A DNA stretch of 64,000 nucleotides from Vibrio marisflavi CECT 7928 (GCF_921294215.1 NZ_CAKLDM010000002.1:2356001-2420000), one strand, 5' to 3'. Positions 48,501 through 58,996 are shown, counted from the stretch's first letter. Notes: generated by a model from the sequence alone, not told the origin. Translations and numbers: made by a program.

Positions 48501-49398
48501 TGAACACACCTGTTTTAACTGTTAGCTGATGATTTTTATCCCCTTTCCAAGTCAATTCAGAAGGCTCTAGCTTCACCAAAGCTTCTACAGGCTGGCTGTT
48601 TTTTAAAGTCAGCCAACTCTTAAAACTGACCTCGCCTTTTTCAATACCTGTTTCTAGTTTCAGGTGCTTAGTCAACCATGGGGCGACGAGAACATTATGT
48701 GCTGATACATAGAACTCACCAGAAACATTTCTTAGAGAACCATGATCAACAAAGTTAGCATTAACGTGGAGTGAGTTAATTTTCGCATCAGTAATACTCA
48801 CAACGCCCTGAAAACGATGATGACGGCCTTGGTTTTTCCAACGTAACGTATCGATATTGAGCTTTCTTGTTCCACCATCCAAAGACTGATAATAAACATT
48901 AGAATTTTTTAGACTAAAGCCATCAAACTGACGCAACATTAGCTTATCAACTGTGTTTAAAAAGTCTTGGTCTTCAGTGTGGTTATCTTGTGTTGAAGTA
49001 CTATCTGGTGAGTTCAAATTAATGGTACGGATATCCAAGTCCAAACCATTCACCCGAAGATCGGCCACTATTGGCTGCATTTTGAGAATTGACTGCCAAA
49101 AATCAATTTCTACATCGATCTCATCGGCCGATAATTTTACTTTACTGCCATCAGGCAACTGTGCGGAAAAATCCTGCAAGGAAATATATGGGTGTAAGTT
49201 GTCCCAATACCCACTGATGTTTTGGGCATGAAATTGTAGCCCAGTGGCTTCATTTAGCCACCGGGCTATATCATTTTGAAAATAATCTAGATGAGGCAGC
49301 AAGACACGAAAGCTAGTGACCAAAATAGCGAACAGAGTCAGTACACTGGCAAGAGACCAAAGAAAATAGCGCCAGAGACGCCTAAAAGTGCCTTTCAC
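45511..49398 (-). CDS. yhdP: YhdP, AsmA-family envelope phospholipid-transport protein
   Basis: A 1295-aa bridge-like protein with one N-terminal transmembrane helix (about 12-32, WSLASVLTLFAILVTSFRVLL), a long periplasmic beta-groove (DUF3971), and a C-terminal AsmA-like region (about 1100-1280, ending in ISRSKGEFKLPEKLRDELK). In E. coli YhdP, TamB and YdbH jointly move phospholipids to the outer membrane. Length is close to E. coli YhdP (1266). It follows rng by 10 bp. Confidence 0.94.
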   Translation of the reverse strand: MKGTFRRLWRYFLWSLASVLTLFAILVTSFRVLLPHLDYFQNDIARWLNEATGLQFHAQNISGYWDNLHPYISLQDFSAQLPDGSKVKLSADEIDVEIDFWQSILKMQPIVADLRVNGLDLDIRTINLNSPDSTSTQDNHTEDQDFLNTVDKLMLRQFDGFSLKNSNVYYQSLDGGTRKLNIDTLRWKNQGRHHRFQGVVSITDAKINSLHVNANFVDHGSLRNVSGEFYVSAHNVLVAPWLTKHLKLETGIEKGEVSFKSWLTLKNSQPVEALVKLEPSELTWKGDKNHQLTVKTGVFNLSPEGEGWKVIGQSLDIETNHKKWPNLEVAFDWQPKQWRLNVSQLDISTVTPLFRLAPSFKSTTSLLDKLKPGGVLRDIRVSMGESLQSLKYSASLTNGSMSQWYLLPETHHLEANISGNANQAVVNASLENDELPYGDVFQAPLNIKKGKVQIVWQKESNGWSLWSDDVNVKTPDMSVVGEFKLDVPNDQSPFLSFYTEASLKNAGETWRYLPTLALGQGLTDYLSAAIQAGKVNNAQLLWYGRLSDFPYTKHDGIFQASVKLRDGKFSFDTKWPAISDLQLDLLFQNESLYLDSKQADLKGVKALSIKGEIPQLTADGHLKLQAKVEGQGNAVRDYMTATPLVDSVGAALTTIQINGPVKSDFQLDIPLNGNQPHVWGYADLKDNRVHVKTPAMDLTSVSGRINFDDDVVDSKQLTANLLDQPIKLNFSGENGSKAYDVKIHLDGNWQVKPLTPYVGKRWTSRLSGRAPWYTQVDIQLKDTGFTYQINGEADLKTVASQYPYPLTKASGVEEKAKLQVSGNQESISARLAIPNLKYQTEIDIRKDVPVLKANYVVVGNGNFKVSPVVGNSVVVRTDKFDLDKWQPILFPSHSDSTTGTNSSTSTMGAIEIPTPQKVTLDVQNLTFATLEWHDVKFSAKRKALGWYMNLDSLEAEGDANYIDPYDLSVSLDRLQIYVPSLDDSERKKTKSLFETASGKEQPLISSFDREFHKSVPNITLAIKDFWFQGYRVGQLHLNLVRKNDKIEWTKLSVSSGTNHVDADGYWILNGDTSKTKFDITVKGKNNSDLMQRFGITSGIQKAPFDITSTLEWDGAPWSMQLDTLNGTVNTKLGKGVIPNVSGAANLLGLFSLDSIIRKMQLDFTGVFDKGMAFNSITGTGKIKDGVFVTNDIKMDAVAGLMKIKGVANLNTQMVDAEVNFTPDMTSGIPVLSAFAVTPVTALYVLAVTTVISPVVEVFTQVNYEVKGPLDNPKVTEISRSKGEFKLPEKLRDELK

Positions 49399-49408
49399 TA
49401 ACCATCCT

Positions 49409-50878
49409 TTACATCATTACGACGTCAAATTGTTCCTGAATGTATAAAGGTTCCGCTTGCACCTTTACTTCCTTACCAATAAATACTTCTAACTCGGCCA
49501 GCGCATGGGATTCGTCACCTTCCAATGTTTCTGCGACAGCTGGAGAAGCATAAACTACAAACTTATCCGCATCATAAGCGCGGTTAACTCGGGTGATTTC
49601 ACGCAAAATTTCAAAACAAATCGTTTCGACAGTTTTTACGCTACCTCGCCCTTCACAAGTTGGACAACTAGAACATAGAACATGTTCAATACTTTCCCGA
49701 GTCCGCTTACGTGTCATTTCGACAAGGCCGAGTTGTGTAAAGCCGTTAATATTGGTTTTAACACGATCTTTATCGAGCGCGGCCTCTAGAGAGCTTAATA
49801 CTCGCTTTCTGTGTTCATCTGAAGACATATCAATAAAATCGATAATGATTATGCCGCCTAAGTTTCTTAACCTTAGTTGACGAGCAATAGCTTGGGTAGC
49901 TTCTATATTGGTGTTAAAGATCGTTTCATCTAAATTTCGGCGACCAACAAAAGCGCCAGTATTGATATCGATAGTCGTCATTGCCTCAGTCTGATCGATA
50001 ATCAAATATCCACCCGACTTCAGTGTCACTTTACGATCAAGAGAGCGCTGAATTTCATTCTCTGTTTCGTACATATCAAAAATAGGTTTATCGCCTTCGA
50101 ACAGTTCAAGCTTGTCGGTCAATTCCGGGACATATTCTGAGGTAAACTCTTGTAGGTTTTCATACTCTAAACGTGAGTCAATAAGGATCTTATTTAACTC
50201 AGTACCGACAAAATCACGCAAGATCCTCTGAGCCAAGCCAAGCTCACCATATAAGGTAGTGCGAGTTTTATATTTGGATCTACGCTCAATGATTTTCGAC
50301 CAAAGACGTTTTAGAAAAGCGGCATCTTGAGAAAGCTCTTTCTCATCTGCCCCTTCTGCAGCAGTACGAATGATAAAGCCGCCAAGTTCATCACAATAGT
50401 TTGCCACAACAGCTTTTAAGCGTTCGCGTTCTTGCTCACTTTCAATGCGTTGAGAAACGCCGACGTGACTGGCTCCGGGCATAAAAACTAAGTAGCGAGA
50501 AGGGAGTGTTATATCGGTAGTTAGACGAGCACCTTTAGTCCCAAGTGGATCTTTGACAACTTGAACGACAATATCTTGCCCTTGTCGCACCAACTCAGAT
50601 ATATCGCGAACTTGAAACTGTTGCTTCTCATTTTCAGACACGCATTCTGTGTGAGGTACGATATCTGACGCATGCAAAAAAGCCGCTTTATCTAGGCCAA
50701 TATCGACAAAAGCGGCCTGCATACCAGGCAGAACACGACTGACTTTGCCTTTGTAGATATTTCCAACAATGCCACGACGAGCTTCACGTTCAATATGAAT
50801 CTCTTGAAGGCTTCCAGCTTCAATCATAGCAACACGGGTTTCACTTGGAGTGACGTTTAACAGCAACTCTGCACTCAT
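49409..50878 (-). CDS. rng: Ribonuclease G
   Basis: Endoribonuclease maturing the 5' end of 16S rRNA and some mRNAs. It is 489 aa (the E. coli length). An S1 domain (about 36-128) precedes the RNase H-like and DNase I-like subdomains. The catalytic Mg2+ aspartates are in TTIDINTGAFVG and IIDFIDM. The Zn-link motif is CSSCPTCEGRG. It lies in the maf-rng-yhdP run downstream of mreBCD. Confidence 0.97.
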   Translation of the reverse strand: MSAELLLNVTPSETRVAMIEAGSLQEIHIEREARRGIVGNIYKGKVSRVLPGMQAAFVDIGLDKAAFLHASDIVPHTECVSENEKQQFQVRDISELVRQGQDIVVQVVKDPLGTKGARLTTDITLPSRYLVFMPGASHVGVSQRIESEQERERLKAVVANYCDELGGFIIRTAAEGADEKELSQDAAFLKRLWSKIIERRSKYKTRTTLYGELGLAQRILRDFVGTELNKILIDSRLEYENLQEFTSEYVPELTDKLELFEGDKPIFDMYETENEIQRSLDRKVTLKSGGYLIIDQTEAMTTIDINTGAFVGRRNLDETIFNTNIEATQAIARQLRLRNLGGIIIIDFIDMSSDEHRKRVLSSLEAALDKDRVKTNINGFTQLGLVEMTRKRTRESIEHVLCSSCPTCEGRGSVKTVETICFEILREITRVNRAYDADKFVVYASPAVAETLEGDESHALAELEVFIGKEVKVQAEPLYIQEQFDVVMM

Positions 50879-50897
50879 AAGAGTACCTCTTTATAAT

Positions 50898-51461
50898 TTA
50901 TAAAAATTCGTGCAAGAGCTGGTCAGTTTCGTATAAGGGTAATCCAACAACAGCGTGATAGCTGCCTTCTATGCGAGTGACAAATCGGCCACCTTTTCCT
51001 TGAATTCCATAACTGCCAGCTTTATCGCATGGTTCCCCTGTTTGCCAGTATTGTTCGATTTCTTTTTCTGACAGAGTCTTAAACCACACGTCGGTAATAA
51101 CTACAGTAGAACGAGTTTTTTGCTCTGATGCGACAGTCACTGCCGTCATGACTTGATGGCTACGAGCAGATAACTTGAAGAGCATTTGCTTAGCATCTTG
51201 CAAGCTATCCGGTTTCTCTAGAATACCTGTATCTACAACAACGATAGTATCAGAACCGATCACTATCGATTCTGGTTCGACTTTTAAGCCTGCCAGCGCT
51301 TTATCTTGTGATAAACGCTGCACATACTGATGAGCAGATTCATCAGATTTTCGGCACTCTTCTACATCTGTTTTCACCACATCGAATGAATAGCCGAGCT
51401 GACTCAACAATTCTTTTCTTCTTGGTGAAGATGATGCTAATACTATTTTCTTATCAGTCAT
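50898..51461 (-). CDS. maf: Maf-family dTTP/UTP pyrophosphatase (YhdE)
   Basis: House-cleaning nucleotide pyrophosphatase, 187 aa. Opening motif LASSSPRRKELLSQLG, catalytic region VIGSDTIVVVD with D71, and the C-terminal RIEGSYHAVVGLPL. The YhdE type acts on dTTP, UTP and modified forms in E. coli. Starts directly after the mreD stop with no gap, so it is co-transcribed with mreBCD and rng. Confidence 0.95.
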   Translation of the reverse strand: MTDKKIVLASSSPRRKELLSQLGYSFDVVKTDVEECRKSDESAHQYVQRLSQDKALAGLKVEPESIVIGSDTIVVVDTGILEKPDSLQDAKQMLFKLSARSHQVMTAVTVASEQKTRSTVVITDVWFKTLSEKEIEQYWQTGEPCDKAGSYGIQGKGGRFVTRIEGSYHAVVGLPLYETDQLLHEFL

Positions 51462-51950
51462 TTACTTCACGTGCCAATGGCGCCGTACTCTTCTCATCAA
51501 TAAAAATAGCCATGGCCAAAGTATACAGTTGATCAAAGCACTCCATAGTAATAATGGATTAAAAGTGACATCTCTGATCAAGTATTCACCACAAAATATC
51601 AATATATCCAACAACATGGAAAGCAATGCGATTACAACAGCCTGCTGCCACAAAGCCATATTACGCAATACTAAGAAATTCAGCGCCACTAGGTAGATGA
51701 CTATCGACATCATCATTCCCCGTATGCCCAATGTTGAACCTAGCAGCAAGTCCCAGAGTAACCCAACAATTAAGGCCGTTCCGACGTTGACTCGATGAGG
51801 TAGTGCCAACACCCAATAACAGGTAACAAGCAATAGCCATGATGGCCGAAGAATTTCCAAAATTCCCGGCCAAGGGATGGTTTGCAAAATCAGTGCAATT
51901 AAAAACGAACACCAGATAACCAGCTTACTTCTCAACACATTATTGGCCAT
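51462..51950 (-). CDS. mreD: Rod-shape-determining protein MreD
   Basis: Polytopic elongasome protein, 162 aa with about five membrane helices (for example SFLIALILQTIPWP and WLLLVTCYWVLALPHRVNVG, a conserved MreD stretch). It overlaps mreC by 11 bp and abuts maf, so translation is coupled. Confidence 0.95.
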   Translation of the reverse strand: MANNVLRSKLVIWCSFLIALILQTIPWPGILEILRPSWLLLVTCYWVLALPHRVNVGTALIVGLLWDLLLGSTLGIRGMMMSIVIYLVALNFLVLRNMALWQQAVVIALLSMLLDILIFCGEYLIRDVTFNPLLLWSALINCILWPWLFLLMRRVRRHWHVK

Positions 51951-52827
51951 TGCTAGTTACTCCGGTTTTCTGTGTTGGATGTGCATTCAATACTCTTTCT
52001 TGCCTGTCTTTGTTTGGCCAGACAAGTAGCAAGTATCTTAAACGTTCAAAGTCAACGACTGGCTTAGCAGTAATATCAGCAAACTCACGTTTAGTATCGC
52101 GATTCACTGAGGTTACCGTAGCAACAGGATAGCCTTCTGGGTACACACCACCGAGTCCACTTGTCACCAATAAGTCACCAACTCGAATGTCAGTACTGGT
52201 TGGGATATGCTCAAGGTTTATTTGGTCCACTTGACCTGTACCCGAGGCAATCACTCGAATATCGTTACGAATCACTTGTACAGGAATAGCACTATTGCTG
52301 TCTGTTAGCAGAAGAACGCGACTATTTTGCGCGGAAACATACGTTACCTGCCCAACAATGCCTTTGTCATTGATCACTGGTTGACCAACATAGACACCGT
52401 CTTCACTGCCTTTATCAATCACAATCTGGTGACGATATGGCGTGGTATCGACAGCCATGACTTCAGCGATCATTTTCCGCTCATCTCTTACATAAGGAGA
52501 GCCGAGTAGCTTTCTGAGTCGCTTATTTTCTTCTTTGTACTGGTCTAGTAGCAGCAAATCACTTTTTAACAGCAACACTTCGTTTTTCAACTTAGTGTTG
52601 GTATCTATTAAATGTTGCCTGGAGTTAAATCTTTCGTAGAAGCCGTCAAACATCGTCCTTGGTAAGTCAGCAGCATATTGAATTGGAGCGACCAAGCTAT
52701 TGAGGAAATATCGTACACTTGAGAAAGCACCTAAACGACTATCAGCCAGCATAAGGCTGGCTGATATGACTATCGCTAAAAATAAGCGCAGCTGTAGTGA
52801 AGGGCCTCTGCCAAAAATCGGCTTCAT
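51940..52827 (-). CDS. mreC: Cell-shape protein MreC
   Basis: Bitopic periplasmic scaffold of the elongasome that links MreB/MreD to PBP2. It is 295 aa. One N-terminal TM helix (about 12-30) is followed by a coiled coil (about 65-105, LIDTNTKLKNEVLLLKSDLLLLDQYKEENKRLRKLL), then the two beta-barrel domains (GVVGQV-type GIVGQVTYVS, SGLGGVYPEGYPVATV). A short disordered C terminus follows. Confidence 0.96.
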   Translation of the reverse strand: MKPIFGRGPSLQLRLFLAIVISASLMLADSRLGAFSSVRYFLNSLVAPIQYAADLPRTMFDGFYERFNSRQHLIDTNTKLKNEVLLLKSDLLLLDQYKEENKRLRKLLGSPYVRDERKMIAEVMAVDTTPYRHQIVIDKGSEDGVYVGQPVINDKGIVGQVTYVSAQNSRVLLLTDSNSAIPVQVIRNDIRVIASGTGQVDQINLEHIPTSTDIRVGDLLVTSGLGGVYPEGYPVATVTSVNRDTKREFADITAKPVVDFERLRYLLLVWPNKDRQERVLNAHPTQKTGVTSNGQ

Positions 52828-52896
52828 TAAAATGAGATCCTAAAAATCGGTAAAAATGGTCTGACTAAATAGCAGGTTGATATTGCAAGCAAGAGA

Positions 52897-53985
<1,089 letters not shown>

Positions 53986-53998
53986 CTAAATGTACCAA

Positions 53999-54021
53999 TG
54001 CCTTGCCATCTCAGCAAGGCA
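53999..54021 (-). other. Hairpin between mshQ and mreB
   Basis: Stem GCCTTGC / GCAAGGC with a 7-nt loop in the 154-bp gap. No T run follows on either strand, so it is not a convincing terminator. It may sit in the mreB leader RNA. No strong terminator for the msh operon is seen, so read-through into mreB is possible. Confidence 0.4.
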
Positions 54022-54094
54022 AAGTGGCACAAAGATGGAGGGAAACACGTAATTTCTAACAAATTCCTTACTTAGAGCATATATTTGACACAAA

Positions 54095-57000
54095 TTACTG
54101 CCCAGTTAAGCCAGATTCGCCTCGAAATAGAACTTTGTCATTACCGCGATAAATCCCGAATGTAACAATTGAATGTGGATCTTGTTCATCACTGCCAGTG
54201 TTGCTCCAATCATACTGCAACCATGAAAGATCGTTGTTCGTTCCCTCACAACTAGAAGACTCACCACCGCTGACTAAAGTCAGCCAAAATTTGATTTGTT
54301 CTCTTGCAGATGTGGTCTGAGAAGCCTTGATGGACCTTGATGTACCTGAAGATACTGTGCCAGAGCCGGACAAACTACCATTGTCAGTCTCACTCGACCA
54401 AATCGCCTGCTGACAAAAGTTAGCCGCATCAAAACTGGTGCCACTATCATCCGTGTTAGTCGTAAAGCCACTGCCATCCCAGTACTCCACAGCAAGTGGA
54501 ACAGTTAAGGTGTCACCTTGAACGCCACCGACATCCGTTAAGTTTATACGCCCAAAACGGATATCAGGCTGATCTGTAAGCGCATCTCCACTGGTGGTGT
54601 AGGCAACAGGATCAGTGTTGCTGCTTTGGCTATCTAGACTAATAACCGAAACATCCGAGCTGCCACTTTTGTTAAACGGTCCATCTGCAGAATAATCTGT
54701 CGCTTTATTCCAACAAATGCTGTCCGTGCAGTCAGAAGCAACAGTATTGGTAAACGTCCCTATCGAGCTGCTACTGTCTAACGCCCAGATTCCTGCTGAG
54801 AAGGTTGGTGAAACAAAGCGAGATGCGTATGAGCTGTTTTCAAGTAAATCAAACCCAGCTTGCAATGAACTATCAAAACTGACGTAATTTTGTACCGCAC
54901 TTTCACTGCTATTCAGGGCTTCCACTTTAAACTCGACACCATCAAAAGGTTGTCCCATGTAGATAAAGCTCTGCGAATTGGGATAACTCCAAGTGGTATC
55001 TGTGACCTTAAAATAAGCGGGATAAAAGCGACCGACAGCGCGATAACCTTGATTAACGTCCATACCTAGGTATGTTGCTGAAGTATCTGCTTGCAATTGA
55101 ATACTGCCTACTTCATCCCAGCTCAATCCAGAAAAATCGAAGTAGTCACCGCTAGCAGATTTATTGGTATTGGACATCGACGTTGTGCCAGATAAATTGC
55201 CAGCATTACCTCCACTTGGAGTATCAATATCGTGAGTGAGAGCTACCGTGGCTGAAGGCGCATCAGAGTCGAAAAAGTTTTGAGTCACAGTGATGCTGCA
55301 ATAACTACTGGTCTCTACAGCCGCCGTTTCGCTTCCACCAGAAACCCAAATGATTGGTTTCACCATGACGGCAAAACTTTCACCTGAAGCTTTGTAGCCA
55401 CTGCCTGAGCTGGAAGTGCCGCTAATTGTGTCACTGCTACAAATGGCAAGCGTCCATGGTCTCGCATAAATAGTGTGTGTCCCTGTATACGTTTCACAGT
55501 CACCATCATCGTTACATTGTTGGTTGCTCAATGAATAAGAAACAGAGCCAGCTTCTGAGTACAATACATCCATCTGAGCTTCCACTTCAGAACTACCATT
55601 TAAGGCAAAGTTCAGTGTTACATCATTAGACACTTCGGTATAACTCGAATCTGAGTCATCTTTGATATACACAGATGCACTATTGGTGGGGCTAGAAGGT
55701 TGACTGTAACTGGTAGAAGTTGTGGACAGAGTAATATTGCCAACATAGTCGGTGGAGACGACAGCGACCTCTGAGCCTCCAACCGACTGACATTCCAGTG
55801 GTTGCACGGTTACTTGCACTGATTTTCCTGCAATCACTTCTGTAGGGTTGGTAGAAATCTCCAACTTGTTTGATACAAAAGTATACTCTCCCGTTACCGT
55901 TGTATTCGACTGATCATCTTCCAAATAAGCAGTCACCGTGATATCACCAACCCCCTCTCCATCTAGTGCTAACACGAGCGTACCATTCGAATCAGGCTGG
56001 TAACTGGTGCCAGAAACGTAGCTGCCTGTCGTCACCGAGAGAGAGCCACTATCAGCACTCACGTGAATGCTTCCGGTATAATCACCACTGGCAGCCCCAT
56101 CACCATCTACGACTTGTAAAGTGATGGTTTGAGCCACGCAGGATAGGCTCGTATCCGTACTTGGGGAAATAGTTAAATCAAAAGAGTTAGTTGCTGGATT
56201 TAAACAAGACCCTGAGCCAATGATATTGGTGTTAGCCTCTGAAGTAGTAAAGGTGTTGGTTGTGACACCACCAACAATATCCATCGAATTTGACAGAGTT
56301 ATCGAGCTAGCCAACAGCTGGGCTGTAATATCTGAATGTGAACTCTCAATAAACGTATAGCTAGCATCCGGGCCATACATGATCAAATCATTATCACCAC
56401 CTAAATCATTAAACTGAACTGCATTCCCTGAGCTTTCAGAATAAGAGGTAACAACAAAAATTTGTACTCCCGCATAGGTGCTGATTGAAGTTCTATTTGC
56501 CCCTCCTCCTCCCATAGTCATTGTTCCAAAGGTGTAGTTACCATTGGCTGCAAATCGGCTATCGACATCACCACTCGCTGTATACGACTCAATGAGAGTC
56601 CCATAACCATTCTCTTCACCTAAATCGGTAAATGACACGATCATATTGGCGCCATACCCAGTCACAGATAAGGTTTGCAGCGAGGTGAGAATATTGATCG
56701 TCACATCACTACCACTGACGCTGTACGAGCAATTCGTTCCATCACAAACGCTTGTGTAATTGGATGCAGTGATCGACAGTGAAGTCGTGCTAGAAAAAGT
56801 CGGCGCTAACGATGGAGGAGTACTGACCTTTGTCGCTCCGGTCGTACAAGCATAGCTGTCTCCGCAGGCCCCAGCTTGCCCAGCCTGATAAGATAAAGTG
56901 TCAAACGAGACCGCTAAATTACTGCCAGACAAGTTGGTACTAAGATAGCTTTGTGACCACCCAGAAATCGTACTGCTCGAGTTTTGGATACTTAAAGAGC

Positions 57001-57841
57001 TACTAGATGCCCAAGCTTGAGCTGGCTCGGGAATATAATTGCAGAGGTTTAAAGTGCTGAAATCAACTGCGTTACAGGTTTCGGGGACGTCTGCAACCAA
57101 AGTACCACTGTCTGATATAGTCAGATTCTTGCTGGTCACGGTTCCTGTAACCGTCGCATTTTGCGAAATTTCTAAGTCCGTCTCAGCAAATAAATGTGCC
57201 GTTATATCAATATTTGCACCGCGAATTTGTATATTGGAGCTGTTTGTCCCTTCCATAGAAACAATAATGAAGTCATCCGGATCACTTGAAGTGGTAGTGA
57301 TAGCTGCATTGCCCGAAGTAGTGAGTTGCTCTAAATAAATTGTCACGCTACCATTTATATTTAAAGTACTCGTACCTGTCACATTCAAGCTTTCGACATA
57401 TAGTGTAACGTCTCCGACCAGATTTAATTCAGCTATGCCCATCAAGGTTAAGCTATCTGTAATACGGTAGGTTCCATTAGATAAAGTCATTGAGCTATTG
57501 CCAGAAATAGTCAAAGCAGAGTATGTAGCATCATATGTTAGGGAAGGAACTGTAAACGTTGGAGAGGAATCTAACCTTAAGTCGGGATCAAGAATACAAG
57601 TTCCGGTTCCACATGAATTGGTTACATTTGCCACCTCTGACGAGGTATCGAAACCAATTTTCAAATCAGTCAGCCCCAAAATAGCATCGTCAGTGCTAAG
57701 CGTGACACTTGCACCACTTCCAACCCATGTTTGAGCGGCAGTCGATACGCAAACTGCATTGCCTAATGGATAGACAGCCTCTGCCCTAACTTGCCAGCCG
57801 ACCAGCATTATTGCCAATATAAGTGCAATCCTAGCCATCAT
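54095..57841 (-). CDS. mshQ: MSHA biogenesis protein MshQ
   Basis: Very large secreted protein (1248 aa) ending the MSHA structural operon. The signal peptide is about 1-21 (LILAIMLVGWQVRAEA). Two related Ser/Thr-rich beta modules follow (about 26-253 and 264-545), each ending in DITAxL...SNxxxxxGxVTxxxxT. Ig/invasin-like beta domains come next (about 545-800), then the long MshQ/DUF6701 C-terminal region with PFDGVEFKVEALN and DIRFGRINLTDVGG. Cysteines are numerous, mostly in pairs. It could be a pilus-tip adhesin; this is inference. Overlaps mshP by 4 bp. Confidence 0.88.
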   Translation of the reverse strand: MMARIALILAIMLVGWQVRAEAVYPLGNAVCVSTAAQTWVGSGASVTLSTDDAILGLTDLKIGFDTSSEVANVTNSCGTGTCILDPDLRLDSSPTFTVPSLTYDATYSALTISGNSSMTLSNGTYRITDSLTLMGIAELNLVGDVTLYVESLNVTGTSTLNINGSVTIYLEQLTTSGNAAITTTSSDPDDFIIVSMEGTNSSNIQIRGANIDITAHLFAETDLEISQNATVTGTVTSKNLTISDSGTLVADVPETCNAVDFSTLNLCNYIPEPAQAWASSSSLSIQNSSSTISGWSQSYLSTNLSGSNLAVSFDTLSYQAGQAGACGDSYACTTGATKVSTPPSLAPTFSSTTSLSITASNYTSVCDGTNCSYSVSGSDVTINILTSLQTLSVTGYGANMIVSFTDLGEENGYGTLIESYTASGDVDSRFAANGNYTFGTMTMGGGGANRTSISTYAGVQIFVVTSYSESSGNAVQFNDLGGDNDLIMYGPDASYTFIESSHSDITAQLLASSITLSNSMDIVGGVTTNTFTTSEANTNIIGSGSCLNPATNSFDLTISPSTDTSLSCVAQTITLQVVDGDGAASGDYTGSIHVSADSGSLSVTTGSYVSGTSYQPDSNGTLVLALDGEGVGDITVTAYLEDDQSNTTVTGEYTFVSNKLEISTNPTEVIAGKSVQVTVQPLECQSVGGSEVAVVSTDYVGNITLSTTSTSYSQPSSPTNSASVYIKDDSDSSYTEVSNDVTLNFALNGSSEVEAQMDVLYSEAGSVSYSLSNQQCNDDGDCETYTGTHTIYARPWTLAICSSDTISGTSSSGSGYKASGESFAVMVKPIIWVSGGSETAAVETSSYCSITVTQNFFDSDAPSATVALTHDIDTPSGGNAGNLSGTTSMSNTNKSASGDYFDFSGLSWDEVGSIQLQADTSATYLGMDVNQGYRAVGRFYPAYFKVTDTTWSYPNSQSFIYMGQPFDGVEFKVEALNSSESAVQNYVSFDSSLQAGFDLLENSSYASRFVSPTFSAGIWALDSSSSIGTFTNTVASDCTDSICWNKATDYSADGPFNKSGSSDVSVISLDSQSSNTDPVAYTTSGDALTDQPDIRFGRINLTDVGGVQGDTLTVPLAVEYWDGSGFTTNTDDSGTSFDAANFCQQAIWSSETDNGSLSGSGTVSSGTSRSIKASQTTSAREQIKFWLTLVSGGESSSCEGTNNDLSWLQYDWSNTGSDEQDPHSIVTFGIYRGNDKVLFRGESGLTGQ

Positions 57842-58293
57842 GACTCCTCACGTATCCATACTTCTTGAGAGCGTTGCACTTCATTGATACCTGAGCCACA
57901 AACTGCTGTAGACTCCACTTTGAAGTAGCTCATACCATCAAGAGTACCGATCGTCTCGCAAGTTATGCTGACGCTGGAACAATTTGAAAAGTTGCTTAGT
58001 ACATTGTTTGCTCCTGTTGAAATGCCACTAGCAACAGGATCGCAATTGCTGGCTACTGCAGACGAAGCGTTCAGAGGATAAAACTGTGTAAGCGCATACT
58101 CATTAACCGAATGAGCAAGTAACCAAGCTTGGGTTCCGAGTATATCCCGCACCAAGGCATCTCGATTGGATTGCTCAATACGGATTAAGTTTGTGCCTAA
58201 AAACCCCATCACCACTAACGCGAAAACAGCGATGATATACAAGTTACCTTGCTGCCTACTTAGCGAATAATTGCGTTTAAACTTATGGGACAT
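57838..58293 (-). CDS. mshP: MSHA minor pilin-like protein MshP
   Basis: About 151 aa. A short basic leader (MSHKFKRNYSLSRQQG) precedes a hydrophobic helix NLYIIAVFALVVMGFLG and a Cys-containing pilin-like domain. The glycine before the helix could be a prepilin cleavage site, but the usual phenylalanine at +1 and glutamate at +5 are absent, as in PilX/GspK-like minor pilins. The start at 58293 has AGGTG upstream and overlaps mshO by 11 bp; in-frame ATGs further upstream lie inside mshO. Confidence 0.82.
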   Translation of the reverse strand: MSHKFKRNYSLSRQQGNLYIIAVFALVVMGFLGTNLIRIEQSNRDALVRDILGTQAWLLAHSVNEYALTQFYPLNASSAVASNCDPVASGISTGANNVLSNFSNCSSVSITCETIGTLDGMSYFKVESTAVCGSGINEVQRSQEVWIREES

Positions 58294-58996
58294 TAAGCAC
58301 CTGTACATCTTGTTGGTAGTTACTTGATTCTCCATCTTGTTCAAACAACAAGTTAATATGAACTACCCCACCTCGTTGAAGGTTCGCAGGAAGGTAAGTA
58401 AATTGTCCAGAAACAACATTTTCAGCCACCTGAACACCATTTCTCATCACACTGCCACTGCTGTTATACACGCAATATGAAACTTCCGAGCTGTATATAT
58501 ATTGACGATCAACAACCGAGTCACTGGTAATTGAAGACGCACCGCCTGAAATAATATAAGTAGAACCTGAAACGGTCACATCAGGGCTTGCTAGGCTAAA
58601 AGCGCTTGCCGTATCTGAATAGCTAGTAGGGTTAATAACTAGAGACTTCCCAGCATCTATTACATTGCTTGAAGAAACTCCGTCATTGCCTAACAAAAAG
58701 TGCACATCACTACCACTAATGGCATAAAAGCCAGAGTAATCGATAGGGTAAAATGACACGCAAGAATCCGCACTAGAAACGGCGCTATTGCTAACAATAT
58801 TGGGAACACTATGGCGGATCTCTCGCGACATTTTTTCTAGTACAAACTTGGCTTGTGTTTGTAGTCTTTGCCTTTCTATTGTTTCGCTGTAGCCTTTCAT
58901 ACCGATCTCGACAAAACCCGCAATGCCTAACACGATGATCCCTCCTACAATTATAGTTAGGATCATCTCGATCAGCGTGAATCCTCTCTCGTTCAT
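58283..58996 (-). CDS. mshO: MSHA minor pilin MshO
   Basis: A 237-aa prepilin-like protein. The type III signal MNERG-FTLIEMILTIIVGGIIVLGIAGFVEIG gives cleavage after G5, with F+1 and E+5 present, followed by a PilW/GspJ-like globular domain. Overlaps the mshD stop by one base (TGATG-type coupling). Predicted minor pilin for initiation of MSHA assembly. Confidence 0.9.
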   Translation of the reverse strand: MNERGFTLIEMILTIIVGGIIVLGIAGFVEIGMKGYSETIERQRLQTQAKFVLEKMSREIRHSVPNIVSNSAVSSADSCVSFYPIDYSGFYAISGSDVHFLLGNDGVSSSNVIDAGKSLVINPTSYSDTASAFSLASPDVTVSGSTYIISGGASSITSDSVVDRQYIYSSEVSYCVYNSSGSVMRNGVQVAENVVSGQFTYLPANLQRGGVVHINLLFEQDGESSNYQQDVQVLNVP

